Assembly: GCA_910578805.1 (NCBI GenBank)
Contig: CAJTRS010000013.1
Coordinates: 14,533 to 54,908, forward strand
Source: an uncultured Muribaculaceae bacterium
GTDB lineage: Bacteria; Bacteroidota; Bacteroidia; Bacteroidales; Muribaculaceae
Length of the DNA: 40,376 nt
Reading direction: 5' to 3'
Below, piece by piece: positions 7,858 through 15,587 of the stretch (position 1 is the stretch's first letter; every line of letters begins with the position of its first letter). The translations under genes and the position numbers were made by a program. A model generated the notes under the pieces. That model worked only from the letters and a program-made list of their open reading frames with translations. It was not told the origin of the DNA and ran no database searches.

Positions 7858-7948
7858 AATTTCATATCGGCATATCCGGCACCTGACTACAGATATTTAT
7901 AGTTGTGTTAGCGTTTTAATTAATTAAAAATAATTATATTAGGAGAAT

Positions 7949-9649
7949 ATGAACTTCTCAGGACCAATCGATTTCAGACCGAAACTCTTTTCGGCATTGT
8001 CACATTATTCATTATCGAAATTCCGTACCGACCTTGTTGCCGGCATAGTAGTGGGCATAGTGGCTCTTCCGCTTGCCATAGCATTCGGTATAGCAAGCGG
8101 TGTAAGCCCCACGGTGGGCCTTATCACAGCCATCATAGGCGGATTCCTTGTATCGGCATTAGGAGGCTGCTCCGTGCAGATAGGCGGTCCGACCGGCGCA
8201 TTCATCGTGATAGTTTACGGAATAATAGCCAACTACGGTCTGCAAGGCCTTGCAATAGCCACCATGATGGCCGGCATAATATTGGTATTGTTAGGCCTGT
8301 TTCATCTCGGTACGGTGATCAAATTCATACCTTATCCCATAGTTGTGGGATTCACAGCCGGTATAGCCCTTACGATCTTCTCCACACAGATCAATGATTT
8401 CTTAGGCATGGGACTGACCGACATTCCCGCTTCGTTCATACCCAAATGGGGCACATATTTCAGCAATCTCTCGCAGATCGACTGGGCTACTGCCGCGGTG
8501 GGCATCGTGTCACTCCTTATTATAATACTCACCCCCAAAATATCCAAGAAACTGCCCGGCGCACTGATGTCGATAATCATAGTAACCACAGGAGTATATC
8601 TGCTTCACCGGTTCATGCCCGACATTCATATCACCACTATCGGCGACCGCTTCGGCTCGCTTCCGACCGACATACCCCAGCCCCATGGATTCACCCTCAG
8701 CATGGATACCATCAATGAGTTGCTCCCTTCGGCATTCACCATCGCGGTGCTCGGCGCCATAGAATCGCTGCTGTCAGCCACAGTGGCCGACGGTATCACC
8801 GGTTCGCGCACCAACTCCAACACCGAACTCATAGGCCAGGGTGTGGCCAACATAGTGGTGCCGTTTTTCGGCGGCATACCTGTGACAGGAGCCATAGCCC
8901 GCACGATGACAAATATCACCAACGGCGGACGCACACCGGTGGCCGGTGTGGTACACGCTTTCGTGTTGCTGCTCATATTCCTGTTTCTGATGCCCCTTAT
9001 CAACCTCGTACCCATGACATGCCTTGCCGCAGTGCTTATCGTGGTCAGTTACAATATGAGCGGCTGGCGCACCATACGCTCCATATTCAAGAGTCCCAAG
9101 AGCGACATAACGGTGCTTGGCGTCACATTCCTGCTCACAGTGATATTCGACCTGACCATAGCCATAGAGATAGGTCTGCTTTTGGCCATAATCCTGTTCC
9201 TGCGCCGTGTAATGGAAAACACCCAGATCAAAGTATATAGCGAACAGCTCGATGTGGCAGAAGGTACCGACGTATCCACCCACGAAGTCCTCGACGTGGC
9301 CAAAGGCGTGGAAGTATATGAGATCGACGGGCCGTTCTTCTTCGGAGTGGCCACCAAATTCGACGAACTGATGCGTGTGTCCATGAAACGCAAGCCTATA
9401 GTACGAATCATTCGCATGAGAAAAGTACCTTTTATCGACGCCACCGGTGTCCACAATCTCGAGACTCTCATAAAATCCTCCCAGACCGATGGGATACATG
9501 TGGTGCTCTCCGGAGTAAATGAGTCTGTGCACAAAGTTCTTGAACAGTCTAACATAGAATCACTTGTCGGCAAGGACCATGTGTGCAGCCACATCTCAAA
9601 GGCCGTAAAGATGGCTAATAAGATAGCTACCGAGAACTCTACACGATAA
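7949..9649 (+). CDS. SulP family inorganic anion transporter with STAS domain
   Basis: A 566-aa inner-membrane SLC26/SulP carrier for sulfate, bicarbonate, dicarboxylate or similar anions; the substrate cannot be read from the sequence. The N-terminal segment carries the family motif LPLAIAFGIASGVSPTVGL, followed by many hydrophobic helices up to about residue 430. A cytoplasmic STAS domain covers about 440-555, including PFIDATGVHNLETL at the loop equivalent to the phosphorylation site of anti-sigma antagonists. Length is typical. It is a single-gene unit with a long, AT-rich leader. AGGAG at 7941-7945 lies only 3 nt before the ATG, too close for a standard ribosome site and perhaps chance in a phylum that rarely uses one. 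Confidence 0.93.
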   Translation: MNFSGPIDFRPKLFSALSHYSLSKFRTDLVAGIVVGIVALPLAIAFGIASGVSPTVGLITAIIGGFLVSALGGCSVQIGGPTGAFIVIVYGIIANYGLQGLAIATMMAGIILVLLGLFHLGTVIKFIPYPIVVGFTAGIALTIFSTQINDFLGMGLTDIPASFIPKWGTYFSNLSQIDWATAAVGIVSLLIIILTPKISKKLPGALMSIIIVTTGVYLLHRFMPDIHITTIGDRFGSLPTDIPQPHGFTLSMDTINELLPSAFTIAVLGAIESLLSATVADGITGSRTNSNTELIGQGVANIVVPFFGGIPVTGAIARTMTNITNGGRTPVAGVVHAFVLLLIFLFLMPLINLVPMTCLAAVLIVVSYNMSGWRTIRSIFKSPKSDITVLGVTFLLTVIFDLTIAIEIGLLLAIILFLRRVMENTQIKVYSEQLDVAEGTDVSTHEVLDVAKGVEVYEIDGPFFFGVATKFDELMRVSMKRKPIVRIIRMRKVPFIDATGVHNLETLIKSSQTDGIHVVLSGVNESVHKVLEQSNIESLVGKDHVCSHISKAVKMANKIATENSTR

Positions 9650-9696
9650 CCACGCAAAAGCATATAGTCAGTATATTGATACTTAATACTTACACA

Positions 9697-9748
9697 ATAC
9701 CAAAAATATTTCGATTCTGTTACAAAAAATAATACTTTTTTTTGGTAT
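9697..9748. repeat. 10-bp inverted repeat upstream of the small lipoprotein gene
   Basis: ATACCAAAAA at 9697-9706 is the exact reverse complement of TTTTTGGTAT at 9739-9748. The right arm contains the -33 box of the lipoprotein promoter. The 32-nt spacer makes a terminator for sulP unlikely; an operator is possible. Confidence 0.5.
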
Positions 9749-9771
9749 CTAAAAAAAAGGTAGTACCTTTG
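9741..9771 (+). promoter_or_regulatory. Consensus promoter of the small lipoprotein gene
   Basis: TTTG (9741-9744), a 19-bp spacer, then TACCTTTG (9764-9771) form one of the best promoter matches in the window. The predicted leader is about 55 nt, AT-rich, running to ATG 9830. Confidence 0.75.
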
Positions 9772-9829
9772 TAGCGTTTTTGAAGCTAAAAAAATTGTTT
9801 TATTATTTTAATTTTAATTTTTAAGAAAA

Positions 9830-10024
9830 ATGAAAAAGTTAGTTTTGATGCTCGCTGTTGCATTCAGCGTATCTCTCTACTCTTGCGGTGGTGAAAACAA
9901 GGAAGTTGCTGCTGTTGAAGAAGCTCCCGTTGCTGAAGAAGTAGTTGCTCCCGTTGACAGCGCTGCCGTTGTAGCTGAAACTCCCGCTGACAGCGTAGCC
10001 GCTCCCGTTGAAGCCGCTAAGTAA
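9830..10024 (+). CDS. Small Ala/Val/Glu/Pro-rich lipoprotein
   Basis: A 64-aa protein with a lipoprotein signal (MKKLVLMLAVAFSVSLYSC); Cys19 is the likely lipid anchor. The mature part is a low-complexity run of Ala, Val, Glu, Pro and Ser with repeated APV/EEAPV units and no fold that I recognise. It is probably an extended spacer-like surface or periplasmic lipoprotein. Codons are unlike the neighbours: Ala is mostly GCT and Val mostly GTT, where adjacent genes favour GCC. Together with a consensus promoter and a strong terminator this suggests high expression. The decamer GCTCCCGTTG occurs three times in the gene, so the tail may grow or shrink by slippage. Function is unknown. Confidence 0.85.
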   Translation: MKKLVLMLAVAFSVSLYSCGGENKEVAAVEEAPVAEEVVAPVDSAAVVAETPADSVAAPVEAAK

Positions 10025-10055
10025 GATTTACCCGGACTTGTCCGAGAAAAATCGA

Positions 10056-10090
10056 AGAGTCGTTTCCCAAGGAATCGGCTCTGCTTTTTT
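10056..10090 (+). terminator. Rho-independent terminator of the small lipoprotein gene
   Basis: AGAGTCGTTTCC pairs with GGAATCGGCTCT (12 positions, one T/T mismatch and one G-U pair) around a CAA loop. GC and six T follow at 10085-10090. Confidence 0.85.
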
Positions 10091-10158
10091 ATATACCCGT
10101 CGCAGCATAATACTGCTGCCACGCAATCCACACCGACATCAAAAAAACACACACAACA

Positions 10159-10194
10159 AAAGGCCGCCGAGCGAAAATTCGCTCGGCGGCCTTT
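10159..10194. terminator. Perfect 17-bp hairpin, terminator of alaS (possibly bidirectional)
   Basis: Arms 10159-10175 and 10178-10194 are perfect reverse complements, GC-rich in the middle with A-rich and T-rich ends (AAAGG...CCTTT). It lies between the plus-strand lipoprotein gene and the 3' end of minus-strand alaS, about 20 bp past the alaS stop. It can stop transcription from both sides. Confidence 0.88.
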
Positions 10195-10215
10195 ATTTAT
10201 AAAGTATCGTAATCG

Positions 10216-12837
10216 TTATTTCACCATTGCCATAATGGCCTCGAACGCGGCACTCAGACCGTCTTTGTTCTTACCGCCGGCCTGGGCGAATCCGGGCTGA
10301 CCGCCTCCGCCGCCACTTATAAGTTTCGCCGCCTCGCGAACCATCTGCGACGCATTGTAACCCTCCTTGACAAGGTCCTCGGTCACCATCACGGTAAGAA
10401 GCGGTTTACCCGACATATCGACAGTGGCACCTATGAATACCGTAGCCTCAGGCGATGCGTCACGCACTCCGAAAGCCACGTTCTTCACCACCTCAGGCAT
10501 ACGCACTCCTCCGAAAGACACCACTTTTATGTCGCCATTCTGCACGGCCTTTTCCAATACCGCGGCAGTAAACTGAGCCACACGCTCCCTGAAATATTGC
10601 TCTACCTCCTTATGCAGATCGGCGTTTTCGGCTATAGATTTACGCAACGCGACTATCACATCGGGGGCATTGTTGAGCATGCCGGATATCTCGGCCATAG
10701 TGGTCTTCATCTCGTCAATGGCATTTTCCACAGCCTCTCCGGTAATAGCCTCTATACGGCGGATTCCGGCTGCGATACTGCTCTCCGATACTATACGGAT
10801 CATACCTATATTACCGGTATTGTCAACATGTGTACCGCCACAAAGTTCCACGGAGTCACCATAGCGGATCACGCGTACCTCTTCGCCATACTTCTCACCG
10901 AAAAGAGCCATGGCACCCATAGCCTGTGCCTCGGCAATAGGCACATTACGGCGCTCGTCGCGGGCTATGGCCTCACGCACTTTAGCGTTGGCCTTGTGTT
11001 CCACAAGTTTTATCTCCTCGGGAGTCATCTTCTGGAAATGAGAGAAGTCGAAACGCAGAATATCGGGTGATACGAAAGAACCTTTCTGCTCCACATGTGT
11101 GCCGAGCACTTCGCGCAGAGCCTCATGAAGCAGATGGGTAGCGGTGTGGTTACACGATGTGGCCCGACGGGCTTTTGTGTCGATACGTGCTGTAAACAGA
11201 GCCGAAGGGTCCGACGGCATCTTTTTGGTCAGATGCACGGCAATGCCGTTTTCACGTTTGGTGTCATATATGTCCACAACCTCTCCATCGGCCGAAGTCA
11301 GAGAGCCGCGGTCGCCTACCTGACCACCCATCTCGGCATAAAACGGTGTGCGGTCAAGCACTATCTGGTAATATTCGCCCTTTTTCTGCTTGACCTTGCG
11401 GAAACGCAGTATCCGTGACTCCACCGTATCGCAGTCATAACCCACAAATTCAGTCTCGCCCTCGCCAAGACTTGTCCAGTCATCGGTTTCCATTGCGGCC
11501 GCATTTCGGGCACGCTCTTTCTGAGCCTGCATCTCCTTATCGAAACCTGCCTGATCGAGAGTCATGCCGTTTTCTTTAAGAATCAACTCGGTAAGGTCAA
11601 GGGGGAACCCGTAAGTGTCATAGAGCACAAACGCCTCCTTGCCTGAAATCTCAGACTTGCCGGCAGCCTTTGCTGTGGTAATGGCGCCGTCGAGCAATCG
11701 GATACCGTTTTCAAGAGTACGCAGAAACGAATCCTCCTCCTCTTTTATAACTTTCATTATCAGTTCGCGCTGGGCCGAAAGCTCGGGATAAGCCTCTCCC
11801 ATCGATTCGATAAGTGTATCGATCAGACGGTACATAAATGCCTGCTTCTGGCCAAGGAATGTGTAGGCATAGCGGACGGCACGGCGAAGTATGCGACGTA
11901 TGACATAACCGGCCTTGGCATTGCCGGGAAGCTGCGAGTCGGCTATGGAGAACGCTATAGTACGCACATGGTCGGCGATTACACGCATGGCGATATCCAC
12001 CTTGTCATCATCGCCGTAACGCTTGCCCGACAGGGTGGCTATGGTGGAGATCATCGGGGTGAACACATCTGTGTCATAGTTTGAGGTCTTGCCCTGGAGA
12101 GCCATGCAAAGACGCTCGAAGCCCATGCCGGTGTCAATAACCTTGGCGGGAAGAGGCTCGAGCGATCCGTCGGCCTTACGGTTGTACTGCATGAACACCA
12201 GATTCCATATCTCTATCACCTGAGGGTGGTCATGATTCACAAGCTCGCGCCCGTCAACGGCTGCACGCTCCTCGTCACTGCGGAGGTCTATGTGTATCTC
12301 CGAACATGGACCGCAAGGACCGGTATCACCCATCTCCCAGAAGTTGTCATGCTTGTTGCCGTTGATTATATGATCGGCCGGCAAATGGCTTTCCCAATAG
12401 CCGGCAGCCTCGTCATCGCGGGTAAGGCCCTCTTCGGGAGACCCCTCGAACACTGTGGCATACAAACGTTTGGGATCGAGTTTCAACACATCGACCAGAT
12501 ATTCCCAAGCCCAGTCTATGGCCTCTTTCTTGAAATAGTCGCCGAAACTCCAGTTGCCGAGCATCTCAAACATGGTGTGATGATATGTATCCATGCCGAC
12601 CTCCTCAAGGTCGTTATGCTTGCCGCTTACACGCAGACATTTCTGCGAATCGGCGACACGCTTGTATTTTGCGGCCTTGTTGCCCAGGATTATATCCTTG
12701 AACTGGTTCATGCCGGCATTTGTAAACATCAGTGTGGGATCATCTTTTATGACCATAGGGGCCGATGGCACGATATGGTGCTCCTTGGAGCGGAAAAAGT
12801 CTTTGAACGACTCTCGTATTTCCTTAGCTGTAAGCAT
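10216..12837 (-). CDS. alaS: Alanine--tRNA ligase AlaRS
   Basis: AlaRS charges tRNA-Ala in the cytoplasm and hydrolyses misacylated Ser- and Gly-tRNA-Ala. The protein is 873 aa, the usual size. The class II aminoacylation core covers about residues 1-260 (TNAGMNQFKD, EMLGNWSFGDYFK, GDTGPCGPCSEIH, DTGMGFERL). The editing domain has zinc ligands His564/His568 (HTATH) and Cys666/His670 (CGGTH). A coiled segment and the C-Ala domain end with the glycine loop SGGGGGQPGFAQAGG (841-855). The start is the ATG at 12837-12835, where the conserved MLTAKEIRESFKDFF begins. An in-frame extension to 13200 would run through the divergent regulator gene and is rejected. A -7 box on this strand lies about 50 bp upstream of the start. 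Confidence 0.97.
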   Translation of the reverse strand: MLTAKEIRESFKDFFRSKEHHIVPSAPMVIKDDPTLMFTNAGMNQFKDIILGNKAAKYKRVADSQKCLRVSGKHNDLEEVGMDTYHHTMFEMLGNWSFGDYFKKEAIDWAWEYLVDVLKLDPKRLYATVFEGSPEEGLTRDDEAAGYWESHLPADHIINGNKHDNFWEMGDTGPCGPCSEIHIDLRSDEERAAVDGRELVNHDHPQVIEIWNLVFMQYNRKADGSLEPLPAKVIDTGMGFERLCMALQGKTSNYDTDVFTPMISTIATLSGKRYGDDDKVDIAMRVIADHVRTIAFSIADSQLPGNAKAGYVIRRILRRAVRYAYTFLGQKQAFMYRLIDTLIESMGEAYPELSAQRELIMKVIKEEEDSFLRTLENGIRLLDGAITTAKAAGKSEISGKEAFVLYDTYGFPLDLTELILKENGMTLDQAGFDKEMQAQKERARNAAAMETDDWTSLGEGETEFVGYDCDTVESRILRFRKVKQKKGEYYQIVLDRTPFYAEMGGQVGDRGSLTSADGEVVDIYDTKRENGIAVHLTKKMPSDPSALFTARIDTKARRATSCNHTATHLLHEALREVLGTHVEQKGSFVSPDILRFDFSHFQKMTPEEIKLVEHKANAKVREAIARDERRNVPIAEAQAMGAMALFGEKYGEEVRVIRYGDSVELCGGTHVDNTGNIGMIRIVSESSIAAGIRRIEAITGEAVENAIDEMKTTMAEISGMLNNAPDVIVALRKSIAENADLHKEVEQYFRERVAQFTAAVLEKAVQNGDIKVVSFGGVRMPEVVKNVAFGVRDASPEATVFIGATVDMSGKPLLTVMVTEDLVKEGYNASQMVREAAKLISGGGGGQPGFAQAGGKNKDGLSAAFEAIMAMVK

Positions 12838-12884
12838 TGTAAATATATGTGATTGGTTATTGTTTCCTGTTACTATATAATTAA

Positions 12885-12916
12885 TGTGCAAAATTAGCGG
12901 TTTTTCACTACTTTTG
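12885..12916 (+). promoter_or_regulatory. merR-type gene promoter (TGTG, 20 bp, TACTTTTG)
   Basis: TACTTTTG at 12909-12916 matches TAnnTTTG exactly; TGTG at 12885-12888 is a 3-of-4 match at -33. This unit contains the whole alaS -7 box in its spacer, so the two promoters are interleaved. Predicted leader is about 17 nt. Confidence 0.65.
12889..12896 (-). promoter_or_regulatory. alaS -7 promoter box
   Basis: On the minus strand this reads TAATTTTG, an exact TAnnTTTG. A partial -33 match (TTGC, complement of 12916-12919) is 19 bp away and overlaps the -7 box of the divergent regulator. Predicted alaS leader is about 48 nt. Confidence 0.65.
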
Positions 12917-12936
12917 CAACAAATACCACTACCGAC

Positions 12937-13272
12937 ATGGACTCTCTCGAAAAGAAATATTACAAGATATCCGAAGTAGCCGAACTGCTCAACATACCGG
13001 CCTCCACACTGCGATTCTGGGAAAAGAATTTTACAATCATAAAACCCAAACGCAACGCTCACGGCACACGGTTTTACACAAGTGCCGATATCGACAAAAT
13101 TGCCATGATCCATTATCTTGTAAAAGAACGGGGACTGAAATTGGAGGCCGCACAGGAACAGATACGCACCAATCCACATGGCATAGAGATGCGCCACCAC
13201 ACCATAGAGCGACTAAAACAAATGCGCGCGCAGATACAGGAACTGCTCGATGCCCTACACTCAATGAGATAA
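12937..13272 (+). CDS. MerR-family transcriptional regulator
   Basis: A 111-aa DNA-binding protein. Residues 8-75 match the MerR winged helix-turn-helix: YYKISEVAELLNIPASTLRFWEKNF, then the wing RNAHGTRFYTSADIDKIAMIHYLVKERGLKLE. The LRFWE wording, rather than LRYYE, resembles the HspR/BldC/MlrA side of the family. The C-terminus (about 80-111) is only a short dimerisation helix. There is no effector-binding domain and no cysteine, so metal or drug sensing is unlikely. It is divergent from alaS with interleaved promoters, which allows it to control itself and alaS; that is inference. No partner gene follows before the next promoter. Confidence 0.92.
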   Translation: MDSLEKKYYKISEVAELLNIPASTLRFWEKNFTIIKPKRNAHGTRFYTSADIDKIAMIHYLVKERGLKLEAAQEQIRTNPHGIEMRHHTIERLKQMRAQIQELLDALHSMR

Positions 13273-13351
13273 CATCACGGCAAAATTGTCAAAAATACAC
13301 GTTTTAGTAGCATAAAACACTTATTTTAGAGCATTTTTCAAAAAAAACGCT

Positions 13352-13359
13352 TAAATTTG
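13352..13359 (+). promoter_or_regulatory. -7 box of the PCMD/calycin-like gene
   Basis: TAAATTTG matches TAnnTTTG exactly. No clear -33 TTTG is present. Predicted leader is about 66 nt and holds the hairpin at 13374-13401. Confidence 0.5.
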
Positions 13360-13373
13360 TAGCCTAATTTGCC

Positions 13374-13401
13374 ATTATACTATGACACGCTATGGTATAA
13401 T
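13374..13401 (+). repeat. Hairpin in the leader of the PCMD/calycin-like gene
   Basis: ATTATACTAT (13374-13383) pairs with ATGGTATAAT (13392-13401) as ten pairs with one U-G, around an 8-nt loop. It ends 27 nt before the start codon. There is no T-run, so it is not an obvious terminator. Confidence 0.6.
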
Positions 13402-13428
13402 TTCTTGATGCAATAAACCAATTTTATT

Positions 13429-15489
13429 ATGAAAAAAATTTACACTGCTATCTTTACACTTGCTGCCACCGCATGCGCCATGCCGCTCAGCGCCCAGCAG
13501 CTTGACAACGCAGACTTCGAGGGTAACTGGAATGAATATACCCCCTGGACAAGCAACAACAACACCAAAACCAAAGGCACGGCACCTGAATCATGGAAAG
13601 TATCCCATGTAATAGGTGTAGGCGGAACCGGAGCCACTCAGGTAGGCGAACAGACCACCGGTTACAATTCATCAAAAGCCGTAAAACTCTATAATGAACC
13701 CAACCCGTTCAAGTCATCACAGATAGTCCCCGGATACCTTACCTTAGGCACACCCTGGGCCACTTCAAAAGGCGGCATTATAGGTAATCCTTCAAATAAG
13801 GACGGCGGAACTTTTGGTGGCATTGATTTCGGTTTCCGTCCTGATGCCATAAGTTTCCAGTATCAACGCACTCACGGCTCTGCCAATACGACCGAAAAAG
13901 CATCTGTGGTGGCCTACAGTTGGTGCGGCAGCACACAACAGGCCGATGTACCCGGAAACAACGTGCTTTCCGGTTCGCCGGCAACAGTCACAATGACCGA
14001 CCGTGACCGAAACATACTCGGAATGGCAACCGTCGAAGGTGGTGACGTAACTAAATCATCGGATTTCGCACTTGTGTCAAAAATCAACTATGACATCAAT
14101 GGCGATCATGCCTCATGGACCAATCTTGTAATTCCTTTCGAATACTTATCAACAAAGGCACCTCAAAAATTCAATATCGCATTCTGTGCCGGTGACTACT
14201 TTTCGACATCACCGGGCAAAGCCAACACTTTGATTATCGACGACGTAAAACTCATCTACTACTCACGTCTGGCTTCACTGAAAATCAACGGTGCCGATGT
14301 GGACGGTTTCAGCTCCGACACTTATAATTATAGTGTTGACATGGAAATGCCCGCCGAAAGCGCATTTGCATTCACCACTATGGGTACCAGCGGAAGCGGC
14401 AAAGCCACATTGGCTCTTGACCAGGACAATGCTACTGCCACCGTGACCGTAACCAACACCAACGCCGGCGGAACCGATATTGACGGCAACACCTCACACA
14501 CTTACACCCTGCAGTTCAAAAAAGCCGCAGTAAAGCCCGATCCCACCCCCGCAGGAGAGACAGTGAAATATCCCGGTTCACTCACCATCACCTTGGGCGA
14601 AGCAGTGATCGACAGCAAAGCCACTATCGAAATCACCCCCATGAGCGATGGCTCATACCGCATAATCCTGCCCGATTTCTCTCTTGACATGGGCGATGGA
14701 CCTATATCACTCGGCGATATAGTGGTCAACGGTGCTGCCCGCACTGAAACCAACGGCACATATTTATACTCAGGTAAAGTTGACCGCATGCAACTTGCCG
14801 GAGATATCACTGCCAATGTTGATCTTGAAGGTACAGAAAATCAAGGCAAACTCAACATGAACATACACGTAAACTGGATCGATCCCGATTCGGGTGACGT
14901 GATAGCACCGATAGAAGTGGTGTTCAAGTCCGACGAGAATGAAACCTATCCCGGCAATAAATATGACGGAACACTTGTAATCAACATCTACGAAGCCGAA
15001 CTGACAGACAAAGCATCGGTATATATAGCTCCCGACGGCAACGGAACTTGCACATTCCTTCTCCCCAACTTCTCTCTTGATATGGGTGAGGGACCTATGC
15101 CTCTTGGCGACATAAAAGTCGAGAACGTCTCAATGACCACCACAGGGACAACAACCGCTTATGCCGGCACCGTTGACCACATGCAGCTCGCCCATGGATT
15201 CATCACAGCCAATGTAAACCTCTCCGGCACAGAGGAAGCCGGTAAGTTACGCATGCTCATCAATGTTGACTGGATCGATCCTGACACAGATGAGATAATG
15301 GCTCCCATCGAAGTAACATTCAACGGCACCCTCGACTATTCGGCTATAGGCGGCATCGAAATTGACAACAGCAACGCTCCGGTAGAATATTACAATATCC
15401 AGGGCATGCGTGTAAACGCCGACAATCTCACCCCCGGCATATATATACGGCGTCAGGGCACTGATGTAAGCAAGATATTTGTGAAATAA
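13429..15489 (+). CDS. Exported PCMD / tandem calycin-like domain protein with T9SS-type tail
   Basis: A 686-aa secreted protein. Residues 1-22 are a signal peptide ending LSA. Residues about 24-277 resemble the PCMD carbohydrate-metabolism domain (ESWKV, GIDFGFRPDAISFQYQ, LIIDDVKLIYYS). About 278-365 look like a cadherin-like beta sandwich (LASLKINGADVDGFSSDTYNYSVD). A Pro-rich linker follows, then two tandem calycin-like barrels at about 378-499 and 507-632. They are clear duplicates: LPDFSLDMGDGPISLGDI against LPNFSLDMGEGPMPLGDI, and NWIDPDSGDVIAPIEV against DWIDPDTDEIMAPIEV. Residues 651-686 form a sorting-like tail (VEYYNIQGMRV...GIYIRRQG...IFVK). Surface or secreted location is likely; the ligand is unknown. 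It is monocistronic, with a strong terminator. Confidence 0.87.
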   Translation: MKKIYTAIFTLAATACAMPLSAQQLDNADFEGNWNEYTPWTSNNNTKTKGTAPESWKVSHVIGVGGTGATQVGEQTTGYNSSKAVKLYNEPNPFKSSQIVPGYLTLGTPWATSKGGIIGNPSNKDGGTFGGIDFGFRPDAISFQYQRTHGSANTTEKASVVAYSWCGSTQQADVPGNNVLSGSPATVTMTDRDRNILGMATVEGGDVTKSSDFALVSKINYDINGDHASWTNLVIPFEYLSTKAPQKFNIAFCAGDYFSTSPGKANTLIIDDVKLIYYSRLASLKINGADVDGFSSDTYNYSVDMEMPAESAFAFTTMGTSGSGKATLALDQDNATATVTVTNTNAGGTDIDGNTSHTYTLQFKKAAVKPDPTPAGETVKYPGSLTITLGEAVIDSKATIEITPMSDGSYRIILPDFSLDMGDGPISLGDIVVNGAARTETNGTYLYSGKVDRMQLAGDITANVDLEGTENQGKLNMNIHVNWIDPDSGDVIAPIEVVFKSDENETYPGNKYDGTLVINIYEAELTDKASVYIAPDGNGTCTFLLPNFSLDMGEGPMPLGDIKVENVSMTTTGTTTAYAGTVDHMQLAHGFITANVNLSGTEEAGKLRMLINVDWIDPDTDEIMAPIEVTFNGTLDYSAIGGIEIDNSNAPVEYYNIQGMRVNADNLTPGIYIRRQGTDVSKIFVK

Positions 15490-15514
15490 GCCTACATAAC
15501 AACATAATAAAAAC

Positions 15515-15560
15515 ACGATCTGCGCGGACTGACTTAAAAAGTCCGCGCAGATTGTATTTT
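15515..15560 (+). terminator. Terminator of the PCMD/calycin-like gene
   Basis: ATCTGCGCGGACT (15518-15530) and its exact reverse complement (15540-15552) form a 13-bp stem with a 9-nt loop, extendable to 16 bp with a G-U pair. TGTATTTT follows. The descending arm adjoins the -33 region of the next promoter. Confidence 0.85.
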
Positions 15561-15582
15561 ACCCCCACATTGAGTAACTTTG
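15551..15582 (+). promoter_or_regulatory. Promoter of the pseudouridine synthase gene (ATTG, 20 bp, TAACTTTG)
   Basis: TAACTTTG at 15575-15582 is an exact -7 box; ATTG at 15551-15554 is a 3-of-4 -33 match. The -7 box ends 5 nt before ATG 15588, so the transcript should be leaderless or carry one or two leader bases. Confidence 0.65.
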
Positions 15583-15587
15583 CAACC

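Noticed and set aside
8774..9532. 252-codon open frame on the minus strand inside sulP
   Set aside because: It is antisense to a clearly recognised transporter and has no domain or signal. Its His/Tyr/Gly-rich translation is what GC-rich antisense frames give.
12226..12852. 208-codon open frame on the plus strand inside alaS
   Set aside because: It is antisense to the conserved catalytic core of alaS and has no independent support.
12838..13200. N-terminal extension of alaS by 121 codons
   Set aside because: It would run through the divergent regulator gene and both promoters; the conserved AlaRS N-terminus begins at 12837.
15552..15587. Earlier start for the pseudouridine synthase gene at 15552
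   Set aside because: It lies at the end of the preceding terminator and upstream of the -7 box.
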